The notes under the pieces were generated by a model. The model had not been told where the DNA came from, ran no database searches, and saw only the letters and a program-made list of their open reading frames with translations. DNA of 64,000 nt, from assembly GCA_002753735.1 (NCBI GenBank), contig PEAN01000006.1, positions 1-64,000 of the forward strand. The letters run 5' to 3'. A program made the translations under genes and the position numbers. This document shows positions 16,251-25,680 of the stretch, piece by piece. Position 1 is the first letter of the stretch. Every line of letters begins with the position of its first letter. The stretch comes from Magnetococcales bacterium DCbin4. GTDB lineage: Bacteria > Pseudomonadota > Magnetococcia > Magnetococcales > UBA8363.

Positions 16251-17251
16251 GGAACACGTCTGCCCTGACGCTGATATCGATCCACATTCCGCTCATGCTC
16301 TTCCAAAGTCGATGAAAAAACATGCGAACCATTGCCCGTGGCAACAAAATAAAGCGCTTTCGTTGGCTCGGGATGGAAAACGGCATGAATCGATGCCTGA
16401 CCGGGATTACAGATGGGCGTTGGCGGTAATCCCTTGCGGGTATAGGTATTATACGGCGTCGGTGTGTTCAAATGCTTGCGGGTGATGTTGCCATCGAAAC
16501 CGGCAATCCCATAAATGACCGTGGGATCGCTCTGAAGCATCATATCCCGTTTGAGACGATTGTGAAACACCCCCGAAATCAAAGGTCGTTCCGTCCCCTG
16601 CCCCGTCTCCTTTTCGACGATTGAGGCCAGAATCAATGCCTGATAAGGAGGGAACGCAAACTCCTTTGGCCGCCCTTCCCACTCCTGCTGCAAAATTTTC
16701 CGGCTCTGCTCGATCATTCGACGGAGGATCTCGACCGCCGTATCATCGCGGCGATAGAAATAGGTACTGGGGAACAACCATCCCTCGACACTGCCCCCCT
16801 CCAAATGCATTTGCGCGACCCAATGGGGATCTGACAACAAATCCGGAGCTTCCTTCCACCCCTGCTTCACCATCAACGCAGCGATTTCCCTGGCAGAAAG
16901 CCCCTCTGGCACGACAAAACGATACTCCAGGATACCGAGACCCGTCTGCAGTTGCTTGAGGACGGTGCCAGGCAATCCCCCCTGCTCGAAACGATACTCG
17001 CCAGCGCGAACCCGCCCCTGGTCGGTCAGCCTGGCCAAGACCAATAACCAAAAAGCGGAAGAGATCACCCCCTCCGCTTCCAAAGCTTGCGCTGCCTTAT
17101 GTAGATTGAATCCCTTAGGGATCACTACAGTTTTTGTTTCAGGAACGGGGCGATTGACAAAGAAATAGAAGTCAATCCCCACCGCTCCCGAAAAAACAAT
17201 TGCTATCGCCAGCGCGATGGAAACTCCTTTCGCAAGCCACCCGTTGTTCAA
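16247..17251 (-). CDS. mltG: Endolytic peptidoglycan transglycosylase MltG
   Basis: Inner-membrane enzyme that cleaves nascent glycan strands and helps end their polymerisation. One N-terminal membrane helix (residues about 10-30) is followed by a LysM-like segment (TVVIPKGFNLHKAAQAL). The YceG catalytic domain has the active-site Glu in LASIVEKETG, plus QSDPTVIYG, TPYNTY and ICNPGQASI. 334 aa is the family norm. The start is a TTG overlapping the fabF stop. There is no pabC between fabF and mltG, unlike E. coli. Confidence 0.95.
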   Translation of the reverse strand: MNNGWLAKGVSIALAIAIVFSGAVGIDFYFFVNRPVPETKTVVIPKGFNLHKAAQALEAEGVISSAFWLLVLARLTDQGRVRAGEYRFEQGGLPGTVLKQLQTGLGILEYRFVVPEGLSAREIAALMVKQGWKEAPDLLSDPHWVAQMHLEGGSVEGWLFPSTYFYRRDDTAVEILRRMIEQSRKILQQEWEGRPKEFAFPPYQALILASIVEKETGQGTERPLISGVFHNRLKRDMMLQSDPTVIYGIAGFDGNITRKHLNTPTPYNTYTRKGLPPTPICNPGQASIHAVFHPEPTKALYFVATGNGSHVFSSTLEEHERNVDRYQRQGRRVP

Positions 17252-18489
17252 CGAAAACGCTTCAACAACAAGCTGGAGTTGGTACCACCGAAACCAAACG
17301 AGTTGGTCAGGGCATACTCCATATCGGCATCGCGAGCCGTATGGGGAACATAGTCCAAATCACATTCAGGATCGGGATTATCCAGATTGATGGTGGGCGG
17401 AACCTGTTTGTGATAGAGGGCCAACGCCGTAAAAATTGCCTCCACCCCGCCCGCTGCACCCAACAAATGGCCCGTCATCGACTTGGTCGATGAGATCATG
17501 AGCTTTTTAGCCCGAGCTTCACCAAACACCCGTTTCATCGCAACGGTTTCCACCACATCACCCAACGGGGTCGAAGTCCCATGGGCATTGATATAGTGAA
17601 CCAGATCCAGATCTGCCTGGCCATCCCGCAACGCATTCTGCATGCAGGTGGTCGCACCTGAGCCATCAGGCGAAGGAGCAGTAATGTGGTGGGCGTCCCC
17701 GGACATGCCGTATCCCACAACCTCGGCATAGATGACCGCGCCTCTTTTTTTGGCCATCTCCATCTCTTCCAACACCATGACCCCCGCCCCTTCGGCGATG
17801 ACAAAGCCATCGCGATCCTTGTCCCAAGGCCGGGAAGCCTGAGTTGGCGCATCATTGCGCGTGGAAAGGGCCTTGGCGGCGGCAAAACCACCAACCCCCA
17901 GTTCACAGATGGCCGCTTCCGCCCCACCGGCCAGCATCACATCTGCATCCCCCCGCCGAATCATGGCCATGGCATCGCCGATGGCATGATTGCCCGTGGC
18001 ACACGCCGTGACCGGCGCATGATTGGGACCTTTTAATCCATAAAGGATCGCCACATGACCCGAAATCAGGTTGATCAGGGACATGGGTATGAAAAACGGA
18101 GAAATCCGCCGCGGCCCTTTTTCCTTAAGCACCATGGCTTGGTTTTGAATCGCCGTCAGACCTCCGATTCCGGAGCCGATGGTCACGCCGATACGATGGG
18201 CGTTTTCCTCGGTCACCACAATCCCTGATTCCTTCCAAGCCATTTGTGCCGCAGCCACCCCAAAATGTATGAAAAGATCCATCTTGCGGAGTTCTTTTTT
18301 ATCAACCCAGTCCTCCGATTTGAAGTCCCGGCATTCACCAGCAATCCGGCTGGCATAATCGGTGGCATCAAATCGGGTGATCGTTCCGATTCCGGAACGC
18401 CCCGCAATCAAACCGGACCACGTCTCCCGGGTACCCACGCCAAGAGGGGTAACCAACCCAAGACCTGTTATGACCACTCGACGGTTCAC
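17248..18489 (-). CDS. fabF: 3-oxoacyl-[ACP] synthase II (KAS II)
   Basis: Condensing enzyme of fatty-acid elongation. The thiolase-fold Cys-His-His triad is visible: Cys in VTACATGNHAIGDA, His in NAHGTSTPLGD and His in SMTGHLLGAAGG. The GTG at 18489 (MNRRVVITGLG) gives 413 aa, the usual length. The frame extends upstream to 18516 but those residues are not family-like. It follows acpP and is coupled to mltG. Confidence 0.96.
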   Translation of the reverse strand: MNRRVVITGLGLVTPLGVGTRETWSGLIAGRSGIGTITRFDATDYASRIAGECRDFKSEDWVDKKELRKMDLFIHFGVAAAQMAWKESGIVVTEENAHRIGVTIGSGIGGLTAIQNQAMVLKEKGPRRISPFFIPMSLINLISGHVAILYGLKGPNHAPVTACATGNHAIGDAMAMIRRGDADVMLAGGAEAAICELGVGGFAAAKALSTRNDAPTQASRPWDKDRDGFVIAEGAGVMVLEEMEMAKKRGAVIYAEVVGYGMSGDAHHITAPSPDGSGATTCMQNALRDGQADLDLVHYINAHGTSTPLGDVVETVAMKRVFGEARAKKLMISSTKSMTGHLLGAAGGVEAIFTALALYHKQVPPTINLDNPDPECDLDYVPHTARDADMEYALTNSFGFGGTNSSLLLKRFR

Positions 18490-18555
18490 GTTCCTGGTTC
18501 TCCCTGTTTGTTGCAAACCGCTCCTCCCCGCAAGGAGAAGATACTGATGACACGG

Positions 18556-18792
18556 TCAGGAGGAATGTTTTTCGATAAATTCAATGGCTTGACGGACGGT
18601 TTGAATCTTTTCCGCCGCATCATCTGGAATTTCCATGCCGAATTCTTCTTCCAACGCCATGACCAGTTCCACCGTATCCAAAGAGTCGGCACCAAGATCA
18701 TCAACGAAGTTGGCGTCATCGGTCACCTGATCCGGTTCAACCTGAAGCTGCTCGATTACAATTTTTTTAACCCTCTCGGCAATAGTACTCAT
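18556..18792 (-). CDS. acpP: Acyl carrier protein
   Basis: 78-residue acidic four-helix protein carrying growing acyl chains. The phosphopantetheine attachment Ser is in [24 protein letters not shown] lies about nine bases before the ATG. It sits between fabG and fabF in the classical order and is the substrate carrier for most neighbouring enzymes. Confidence 0.97.
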   Translation of the reverse strand: MSTIAERVKKIVIEQLQVEPDQVTDDANFVDDLGADSLDTVELVMALEEEFGMEIPDDAAEKIQTVRQAIEFIEKHSS

Positions 18793-18864
18793 TATTTTAT
18801 GTTCCCCTGTTTAAAGGATGATGTCCAACATGTCGTTCAACCTGGAGTCACGACGCATTCCAGG

Positions 18865-19602
18865 TCAACCCATATACATTCCCCCATTTACATGCAAGGT
18901 TTCACCGGTAATATAACGGGCTGAATCTGAAGCCAGGAAACAAACGGCATTGGCCACGTCCTCGGGTGTCCCCATCTCCCCCATTGGAACCCGGGAGAGA
19001 ATAGCCTCACTTGCCTTAAGATTCAACTTGTCTGTCATGGCGGATCGGATAAAGCCGGGCGCAACACAATTGGCGGTGATTTTGCGTGATGCAACCTCAG
19101 CCGCCAAACTTTTGGTCAACCCGATCAATCCTGCCTTGGAAGCGGCATAGTTGGCCTGCCCGGGATTACCCGTCAGACCCACGACCGAGGCAATATTGAC
19201 GATCCGACCGTAACGGGCCTTCATCATGTGTTTGATGACCATTCGGGTCAGGCGGAAGATGCTGGTGAGGTTGACCGCGAGCACGCTGTCCCACTCGTCA
19301 TCCTTCATGCGCATCATCAGATTGTCCCGCGTAATCCCCGCGTTGTTGACCAGAATATCAACCCTGCCAAAGACATCCATGACCTGATCGACCACCCGTG
19401 TCAGATCATCCAGGTTGGTCACATCGGCGGCGGTGGCGATTGAATCCGGAGAATCGACACGCACTTCCGCCAATGCTTCCATGATGGCTTGCGGTTCATT
19501 GCTGATCAGCATCAATCTGGCCTTGCGCGCCGCCATTTGCCTGGCAATGACCCGACCGATGCCGCTACTGGAACCGGTCACAATTGCAACACGCCCTTCC
19601 AT
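18865..19602 (-). CDS. fabG: 3-oxoacyl-[ACP] reductase
   Basis: Short-chain dehydrogenase reducing 3-ketoacyl-ACP with NADPH. The cofactor motif is TGSSSGIGRVIA, the structural motif NNAG, and the catalytic residues are Ser in IASVVG and Tyr-x3-Lys in YAASKAG. 246 aa is typical. The ATG at 19602 overlaps the fabD stop by one base (TGATG), indicating coupling; a GTG one codon upstream is also possible. Confidence 0.97.
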   Translation of the reverse strand: MEGRVAIVTGSSSGIGRVIARQMAARKARLMLISNEPQAIMEALAEVRVDSPDSIATAADVTNLDDLTRVVDQVMDVFGRVDILVNNAGITRDNLMMRMKDDEWDSVLAVNLTSIFRLTRMVIKHMMKARYGRIVNIASVVGLTGNPGQANYAASKAGLIGLTKSLAAEVASRKITANCVAPGFIRSAMTDKLNLKASEAILSRVPMGEMGTPEDVANAVCFLASDSARYITGETLHVNGGMYMG

Positions 19603-20579
19603 CACGCAGTCGCCCTTTGTGCCGACATTCTCCCCATCAACACGTCATCTTTCTGAATGGATTCGATGTCGCCAGGGACATTCACGCCATGAATCCGGGC
19701 ATCGCTTGCGATCCGTTTGAGCATGCCCGACAACACCCGTCCGGTTCCCAATTCAATGAAGGTATCCACGCCCAGTTCCAACAGGCGTTCCATGGAGTCC
19801 ATCCAACGGACCGGAGCCGTCACCTGCTCCACCAGGAGTTCCCGGATCTCGGCAGCACGCTGCACTTCCTTTCCGGTCACATTGGCGATGAGCGGCACAC
19901 GAAGGTCATGAATTTCGGTTTCCGCCAAGGCCCGTTCCATCACCCGGGCCGCCGGTTCCATCAATGGGCAATGGAACGGAGCCGCCACCACCAGGGCTAC
20001 ACAACGACGTGCCCCCCTGGCCTTGGCCAGTTCCAACGCACGATCCACCGCTTCCTTGTGACCTGAAATGACGATCTGGGCCGATGTATTATAGTTGGCC
20101 GGGACACACACCTTGCCTGTTTCGCTGGCCGCCTCGCGACACACTTCCTCCACCGCGGCAATCTCCATGTTCATCATGGCCGCCATCGATCCCTTTCCGG
20201 GAGGAACCGCTTCACGCATCGACTGACCACGCAACCGCACCAGGCGAATGGCATCCGCCGCAGAAAATCCACCTGCCGCTGCGATGGCAGCATATTCACC
20301 CAAAGAGTGACCCGCGACATAGTCGGGTTGCAACCCGGTCGTTTCCGTCAGATGTGTCATCGCCGCCAAACCGGTGGTCACCAGGGCGGGTTGCGCATTT
20401 TCCGTCCACGTCAGTTTTTCCTTCGGCCCCTCGAACATCAACCGCGTCAAGGGAAAGTCAACAACCTGATCCGCCAGTTTGAACAGGTCGGCAACCGAAC
20501 CACCGAGTTGGGCCAGCTCGTGACCCATTCCCACATCCTGGGCTCCCTGGCCCGGAAACAAAAAGGCAATTTTACCCAT
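19602..20579 (-). CDS. fabD: Malonyl-CoA:ACP transacylase
   Basis: Transfers malonyl groups from CoA to ACP. The N-terminal motif is FLFPGQGAQ, the nucleophile elbow GHSLGEYAA contains the active-site Ser, and the second conserved His lies in VAAPFHCPLM. The ATG at 20579 has AAGGA eight bases upstream; a GTG directly before it is the alternative. It is the first gene of the fabD-fabG-acpP-fabF-mltG-tmk-holB-ricT run; fabH and plsX are about 35 kb away. Confidence 0.96.
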   Translation of the reverse strand: MGKIAFLFPGQGAQDVGMGHELAQLGGSVADLFKLADQVVDFPLTRLMFEGPKEKLTWTENAQPALVTTGLAAMTHLTETTGLQPDYVAGHSLGEYAAIAAAGGFSAADAIRLVRLRGQSMREAVPPGKGSMAAMMNMEIAAVEEVCREAASETGKVCVPANYNTSAQIVISGHKEAVDRALELAKARGARRCVALVVAAPFHCPLMEPAARVMERALAETEIHDLRVPLIANVTGKEVQRAAEIRELLVEQVTAPVRWMDSMERLLELGVDTFIELGTGRVLSGMLKRIASDARIHGVNVPGDIESIQKDDVLMGRMSAQRATA

Positions 20580-20582
20580 CAC

Positions 20583-20918
20583 TCAATTCCTTGGGTTATG
20601 TGTGGCAGACAAATAAATGGACACGTCGAGAAAAAACATCGGCCCGTATACTCCGTCATCCCTGACCCAATTTCCTACAACACTTCCAGTTTGGACCAGC
20701 TGGTACCATGATTCACCCAACTCCAGTTCTACCAATCCCTGATCAACCAGTCCAATCCGGATGGGCCGTCCATTTCCAGGTCACCGTGCTGCACGCCAAC
20801 CTGGCGTTCTTTATTGTCATGCAAGTATAGGCCCATCTTAAGTCACGATAAGCCATTTGACCGGCATGACCACGCTTCCGACGGGAACAACCCGGCAAGC
20901 CTTTCAAACATCGTACGA
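20583..20918. other. Intergenic region between fabD and the NYN gene
   Basis: Upstream of fabD. I see no family-like coding sequence, tRNA or clear hairpin. It presumably carries the promoter of the long fab operon, but no -10/-35 pair stands out. Confidence 0.4.
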
Positions 20919-21464
20919 TCAAGAATGGTGACCGTGGCTTCCGCGAATCAATTCATCCTTAATATCATTCAACTCCATGAAATCGTCGGCTTGGCGACGC
21001 AATTCGTCGGCAATCATGGGTGGTTGTGTCAACAAAGAACTGATCACCGTCACATGTTTGCCTTGATCCTGCACCGCTTCCACCACACTGCGAAAATCGC
21101 CATCGCCGGAAAAAAGGACGGCATGATCATAATAAGGGGCCATCCGCAACATTCCCACAGCGATTTCAATGTCCATGTTACCCTTGGTCCGCTTATGCCC
21201 CGTCACCGGATCGACATATTCCTTGATTGGCTTGGTGATCACCGCAAATCCATTATATGCCAACCAATCAACCAGGGGACGAATGGGAGAGTATTCCTGA
21301 TCATCCCCGAGGGCAGTGTAATAATAGGCGCGAACCAGGCGACAGCGCTTTTGAAAGTAAATTAACAGCTTTTTATAGTCAAAATCAAACCCCAAAGAGC
21401 GAATGGCGGCATAGAGATTGGACCCATCGATAAAAATCGCTGCCCGTTCATCGGTGTGAAACAT
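20919..21464 (-). CDS. NYN domain (PIN-like) putative ribonuclease
   Basis: 181 aa, consisting of one NYN/LabA-type domain. Conserved acidic residues of the PIN-like active site are all visible: FIDGSNLY near the N-terminus, KGNMDIEIAVGML, and LFSGDGDFRSVVE. Related proteins cleave RNA, but the target of this one cannot be predicted. It lies 20 bp behind exbD on the same strand. Confidence 0.85.
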   Translation of the reverse strand: MFHTDERAAIFIDGSNLYAAIRSLGFDFDYKKLLIYFQKRCRLVRAYYYTALGDDQEYSPIRPLVDWLAYNGFAVITKPIKEYVDPVTGHKRTKGNMDIEIAVGMLRMAPYYDHAVLFSGDGDFRSVVEAVQDQGKHVTVISSLLTQPPMIADELRRQADDFMELNDIKDELIRGSHGHHS

Positions 21465-21484
21465 GTTTTCCTGCCTTTCAAATC

Positions 21485-21931
21485 TTAAAAATTCCCCTGG
21501 GTCGGACCCGCAGAGGAATCTTGATCCGATACCGGATGTATTGTGATGGCCAACCGTTTGGCACCCACAAAACGGGCCTCATCCAGGGCGAACACCACTG
21601 CGCCATGGGGTGTTTCCTTGTCCGCCTCCACCGCGATCAACCGTTCACTGTGACCGCCAGTGGCGTTAAGAAGTTCTTTCCGAAACAACGATGCCTCTAC
21701 CGCAACACCGTTGATGAGGAAATGCCCCGCTTTGTCAACCGCAATATTGATCCAAGCCGGTTTTCCTTCAATTTCAGCTCCCGTCCTGGCCTTCGGAGGA
21801 TCAATCTCCATCAATTGTTGCGGACTGAAACTGGTCGTAACCATAAAAAAAATCAATAATAAAAATACCACATCGACCAACGGCGTGATGTCCAACGTCA
21901 CTGAACGCTCGGTGCCACGCCTGAATTTCAT
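21485..21931 (-). CDS. exbD: ExbD/TolR-family biopolymer transport protein
   Basis: One N-terminal membrane helix with the functional Asp in ITPLVDVVFLLLIFFMV, then a periplasmic domain. With ExbB it forms a proton-driven motor energising outer-membrane processes through TonB or TolA. The ATG at 21931 (MKFRRG) is preferred for family similarity; TTG at 21973 or GTG at 21943 would overlap exbB. No TonB, TolA or TolB gene is nearby, so TonB- or Tol-type use cannot be decided. Confidence 0.88.
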   Translation of the reverse strand: MKFRRGTERSVTLDITPLVDVVFLLLIFFMVTTSFSPQQLMEIDPPKARTGAEIEGKPAWINIAVDKAGHFLINGVAVEASLFRKELLNATGGHSERLIAVEADKETPHGAVVFALDEARFVGAKRLAITIHPVSDQDSSAGPTQGNF

Positions 21932-21947
21932 CCCCTTGCGCACAGTT

Positions 21948-22595
21948 TCAGTTTTCCGATTTGATGTGTTCAACCACCGTCAAGGTGAACTGTTCCAATT
22001 CAGCCACATGGCGATCAATGGTCCTGTTGAAATAGCGGTGGAACGCCAGGGCTGGAATCGCCACCACCAGTCCCCCCACCGTCGTATAGAGTGCCTCGCC
22101 GATCCCACCCGCCAAAGCACCCGGGTCACCGACCCCCTGTACCGAAATGACGGAAAACACATCGATCATACCCGTCACCGTTCCCAACAAACCCAACAAC
22201 GGCGCAATGGCGGCGATGGTTCCCAACAAGGTGAGATACCGTTCAAGGTGGATGACCTCAATCCGACCACACTCCTCCACCGCCTCCTTGATGACACTGC
22301 GCCGCTCGCCCGCCAGGCGCAACCCACTCAAAACGATCCGGCCATAGGTACAATCGCACTGCACACACACCGCCATGGCCCTGTCGAGTTCACCCCGGCG
22401 CACCAGGGTTGAAATCTCCTTGACCGCCCGTTCCGGGATGACCCGTCCCCTGCGCAAGGCCCAGATCCGTTCGATGATGATCGCAAGGGCCACCACGGAA
22501 CAGATCCCGATGGGCACCATGACGACACCACCCTTGATGATCATCTCAAGCATGGCGCCCCGGGTATCGGGCATCGTACGGACCACCAGGCCCAT
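21948..22595 (-). CDS. exbB: ExbB/TolQ-family proton channel protein
   Basis: Three membrane helices: residues about 15-40, then two in the conserved block TLLGTIAAIAPLLGLLGTV and ALYTTVGGLVVAIPALAF. These form the pentameric stator around ExbD. 215 aa is typical. The start may be ATG at 22595 or one of the next Met codons; Shine-Dalgarno sequences are weak. Five 9-bp tandem repeats lie just upstream of the start. Confidence 0.9.
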   Translation of the reverse strand: MGLVVRTMPDTRGAMLEMIIKGGVVMVPIGICSVVALAIIIERIWALRRGRVIPERAVKEISTLVRRGELDRAMAVCVQCDCTYGRIVLSGLRLAGERRSVIKEAVEECGRIEVIHLERYLTLLGTIAAIAPLLGLLGTVTGMIDVFSVISVQGVGDPGALAGGIGEALYTTVGGLVVAIPALAFHRYFNRTIDRHVAELEQFTLTVVEHIKSEN

Positions 22596-22599
22596 TTAT

Positions 22600-22644
22600 C
22601 CACACCGGCCACACCGGCCACACCGGCCACACCGGCCACACCGG
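22600..22644. repeat. Five perfect 9-bp tandem repeats (CCACACCGG)
   Basis: Exact 5 x 9 bp array ending five bases before the exbB start codon, in its 5' leader. Because it abuts the translation start, slippage could change leader spacing. Otherwise no function is visible. Confidence 0.9.
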
Positions 22645-22786
22645 GTCCATCCCATCCGCACGAACCAAAGGCGCACGAGCCAACACCCGGGTCGGATGCC
22701 CATCCACCCATTCCAGAACCGCCAAGCCGTGATTGTTTGGATTGTTTGATTGGAGAAGGCATCGTTGAATGAAATGAAAGATGATT

Positions 22787-22861
<75 letters not shown>

Positions 22862-22928
22862 AAAAATAACCGATTATAAAATATCTATACAATACAACGG
22901 TGTCTTGAAACAAGACAGCCGTATCTAA

Positions 22929-23005
22929 TGGAGGCCGGGGTGGGATTTGAACCCACGAATGAAGGTTTTGCAGACCTCTGCGTTGGACCACTTCGCCACC
23001 CGGCC
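22929..23005 (-). tRNA. tRNA-Cys (anticodon GCA)
   Basis: Minus-strand cloverleaf with acceptor GGCCGGG, anticodon loop CTGCAAA, T-arm GTGGGTTCAAATCCCAC and encoded CCA. It lies between two identical tRNA-Gly genes, probably in one transcript. Confidence 0.95.
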
Positions 23006-23011
23006 ATGATT

Positions 23012-23086
<75 letters not shown>

Positions 23087-23216
23087 ATCACGACATCCTG
23101 TCTCACGTTCTGCCAAATTCCATGCAGCCAGTTGCAGAGCGTTCGATCCATCATCCTTTGGAGCGCATAATCTAATAAATTGATCGATGCACGTCAAGTA
23201 GATTAATTCCGTTGTT

Positions 23217-23765
23217 TTAATTATTCTTTTGAATTACAGGCCATGCTTCCACAAAATAACGAAAACCAGACCACAATGAGAAAGTGGTTGATAAATAAAG
23301 GAAAAAAAGTCCGATGTGTTGGAGTGGGATATCCATCAACCCATTCTGCACCAGCAACATCAAAATGGCGGTCATTTGAAATCCCGTTTTCCACTTGGCC
23401 CCACGGGAAACCGACACGGGCAGTCCAAGCCCCGCCATCCGCTCACGTAATGCCATGACCATGACCTCTCTTGCAAGTGTAATCATCACCAAAAGTAACG
23501 GTGCCCGTTGCAGACCGACCAGGAGGACCAAGGCGGAGATGACCAGAAGTTTGTCGGCGATGGGATCGAAGAAACGCCCGAAACTGGTGGCCAAACCGTG
23601 CTGTCGGGCGAAATAGCCATCCGCCCAGTCGGTCAAAGCCGCCAAGCCAAAGAAGGCGGTTGACAGGATCAGACCCCAGCGACCGGGAACGTAGGTACAA
23701 CCGACGAAAAACGGAATCAGGGCAATCCGCAGTGCCGTCAGGGAGTTGGGAAGATTCCAGACCAT
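23217..23765 (-). CDS. pgsA: CDP-diacylglycerol--glycerol-3-phosphate 3-phosphatidyltransferase
   Basis: Integral membrane enzyme making phosphatidylglycerophosphate, the precursor of phosphatidylglycerol and cardiolipin. The CDP-alcohol phosphotransferase signature is intact: DWADGYFAR followed by GRFFDPIADK. There are about four hydrophobic helices; 182 aa is typical. It follows uvrC closely, an association common in Proteobacteria, and precedes the tRNA cluster. Confidence 0.95.
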   Translation of the reverse strand: MVWNLPNSLTALRIALIPFFVGCTYVPGRWGLILSTAFFGLAALTDWADGYFARQHGLATSFGRFFDPIADKLLVISALVLLVGLQRAPLLLVMITLAREVMVMALRERMAGLGLPVSVSRGAKWKTGFQMTAILMLLVQNGLMDIPLQHIGLFFLYLSTTFSLWSGFRYFVEAWPVIQKNN

Positions 23766-23793
23766 GATTCATCCGAAAGATCATTTTTGCAGA

Positions 23794-25680
23794 TCATTTT
23801 TTCAAGTGCTGTTCGATACGCCGGGCAAGTTCCATGGAAATACCTTCGACGGTCATCAAAGAATCGATATCAGCCTCGCAAAGGGCCTTTACGGAACCGA
23901 ACCGACGCAAAAGCGCTTGTTTTTTCTTTGAACCGATTCCTGGTATGTCATCCAGCAGACTGCGACGCAATTCCTTCTTTCTGCGAACGCGGTGAAAGCC
24001 GATGGCAAATCGATGAGCTTCATCACGGATATTTTGTAACAGCAACAAAACCGGCGCATCGTGCGGCAGTATAATCGGCGCATCCCTTCCCGGCAAGAAA
24101 AGTCTTTCCCTGCCCGCATTTCTCTGGGGCCCTTTGGCGATGGCGCAAAACTGAATCCCATCCACCTGTAATTCGTCGGCAACCTCCAGGACGGCATTGA
24201 GCTGACCCAACCCGCCGTCCAAGAGGATCAGATCAGGCCACTGTGCGGCGATCTCCTGTTCATCAGCGCCTTCAGGTTGTTTCAGGGCCAACAACCGCCG
24301 CGAAAGGACTTCTGCCATGCGAGCCGTATCATCCGGCAGCGTTTCATCCTGAATGGCGTAACGGCGGTAGGCATGTTTCTGGAACCCTTCTGCCGAAAAG
24401 ACGATCCGGGAGCCCGAAGGTTGGGCATCCTGGAAATGGGAAATATCATACGCCTCAATCCGTTCGGGAACCTGATCCATTTCCAGGATGCGGGCCAGTT
24501 GCATCAGTTCCCGACCACGGGCGTTCTGGACGCCGATCCGCCGCAACAGCAGTTCGCCGGCGTTTTTTTCACCCATTTCCAGCAAAGTTCGTTTTTCACC
24601 CCGAAGCGGGCGCAGCATGCGCACCGACGATCCCCGTAAACGGGTCAGCACCGCCTCCAACCACTCCTGATCGGGCAGATCGACATTGATCAGGATTTCG
24701 GGTGGCGGCCAGGTGGCATCCTTTCCCCCGGAGCCCTGACCAAACCGGTTTTCCGGATTGGAATAATATTGGGCCAGAAACGATCCCATCACCTCTTCGA
24801 CCGCCACTTCCGCCGCATTTTCGGGAAAGAAACCGCGAGAACCCAGGAGGAGTCCATGGCGCACGAACAAAAACATGGCCACCACCACCCCGTCCTGTTT
24901 CAGGACGACTGCTGCATCGAGGTCGAGTTCGCGTGACAGATTCAGACGCCTGCGATCCTGAACCCGCTCCAGACAGTGCAGCCGATCCCGCAGGCGGGCC
25001 GCCTCCTCGAAGTCGAGGGCTTCCGCCGCCGCCCACATCGCCTGTTTCATCTCCCGTTCAATCGTCTTGTCACGCCCTTCCAGGAATGAAACCAAACTTT
25101 TGACCCGGTGGTCATATTCTTCCCGTGTTTCCCGCCCGCAACAGGGGCCGGTACACCGTTTGATCTGGAACTGCAGACAGGGACGGCTCCGGTTGGCAAA
25201 CTGTGCATCGGAACATTGACGGATTGGAAATACTTTCTGCAACCATTTGAGGGTATCACGAACCGCATGTACCGAAGGATATGGCCCGAAATACCGCCCG
25301 CCTTCCCTGCGGCTTCCGCGGTACAAGGACAATCTGGGGAACGGATGTCCGACATTCAGGTGGAGATAGGGATGGGATTTGTCATCCTTCAACAACACAT
25401 TATAGGGGGGCTTGAACTGCTTGATCAGGTTGGCTTCGAGGATCAACGCCTCGTTTTCGGTTCCGGTCAGGGTGAATTCCAACGACCGGGCCTGACGCAA
25501 CATGGCCGCAACCCGAGGTGCATGGGTACCGGAAAAGTAGGATCCCGTTCTTTTCTTCAGGCTTTTGGCCTTGCCGACATAGACCACCCGTCCCTGTTCA
25601 TCCAGGAACCGATAGACCCCCGGCCCATCGGGCAGGGATTCGGCAAACTGCTTCAAACCGCTTTGGGCATCCACCGTCAA
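23794..25680 (-). CDS. uvrC: Excinuclease ABC subunit C
   Basis: Makes both incisions in nucleotide excision repair. An N-terminal GIY-YIG domain (GPGVYRFL, VVYVGKAKSLKKR) is followed by a cysteine-containing linker (CLQFQIKRCTGPC), a UVR motif that binds UvrB (ALDFEEAARLRDRL), the RNase H-like domain with Asp in YDISHFQ and LILLDGGLGQL, and C-terminal helix-hairpin-helix motifs (IPGIGSKKKQALL). The frame stays open into lgt, but TTG at 25680 overlapping the lgt stop gives 628 aa, the family length. GTG at 25674 is the alternative. Confidence 0.95.
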   Translation of the reverse strand: MTVDAQSGLKQFAESLPDGPGVYRFLDEQGRVVYVGKAKSLKKRTGSYFSGTHAPRVAAMLRQARSLEFTLTGTENEALILEANLIKQFKPPYNVLLKDDKSHPYLHLNVGHPFPRLSLYRGSRREGGRYFGPYPSVHAVRDTLKWLQKVFPIRQCSDAQFANRSRPCLQFQIKRCTGPCCGRETREEYDHRVKSLVSFLEGRDKTIEREMKQAMWAAAEALDFEEAARLRDRLHCLERVQDRRRLNLSRELDLDAAVVLKQDGVVVAMFLFVRHGLLLGSRGFFPENAAEVAVEEVMGSFLAQYYSNPENRFGQGSGGKDATWPPPEILINVDLPDQEWLEAVLTRLRGSSVRMLRPLRGEKRTLLEMGEKNAGELLLRRIGVQNARGRELMQLARILEMDQVPERIEAYDISHFQDAQPSGSRIVFSAEGFQKHAYRRYAIQDETLPDDTARMAEVLSRRLLALKQPEGADEQEIAAQWPDLILLDGGLGQLNAVLEVADELQVDGIQFCAIAKGPQRNAGRERLFLPGRDAPIILPHDAPVLLLLQNIRDEAHRFAIGFHRVRRKKELRRSLLDDIPGIGSKKKQALLRRFGSVKALCEADIDSLMTVEGISMELARRIEQHLKK

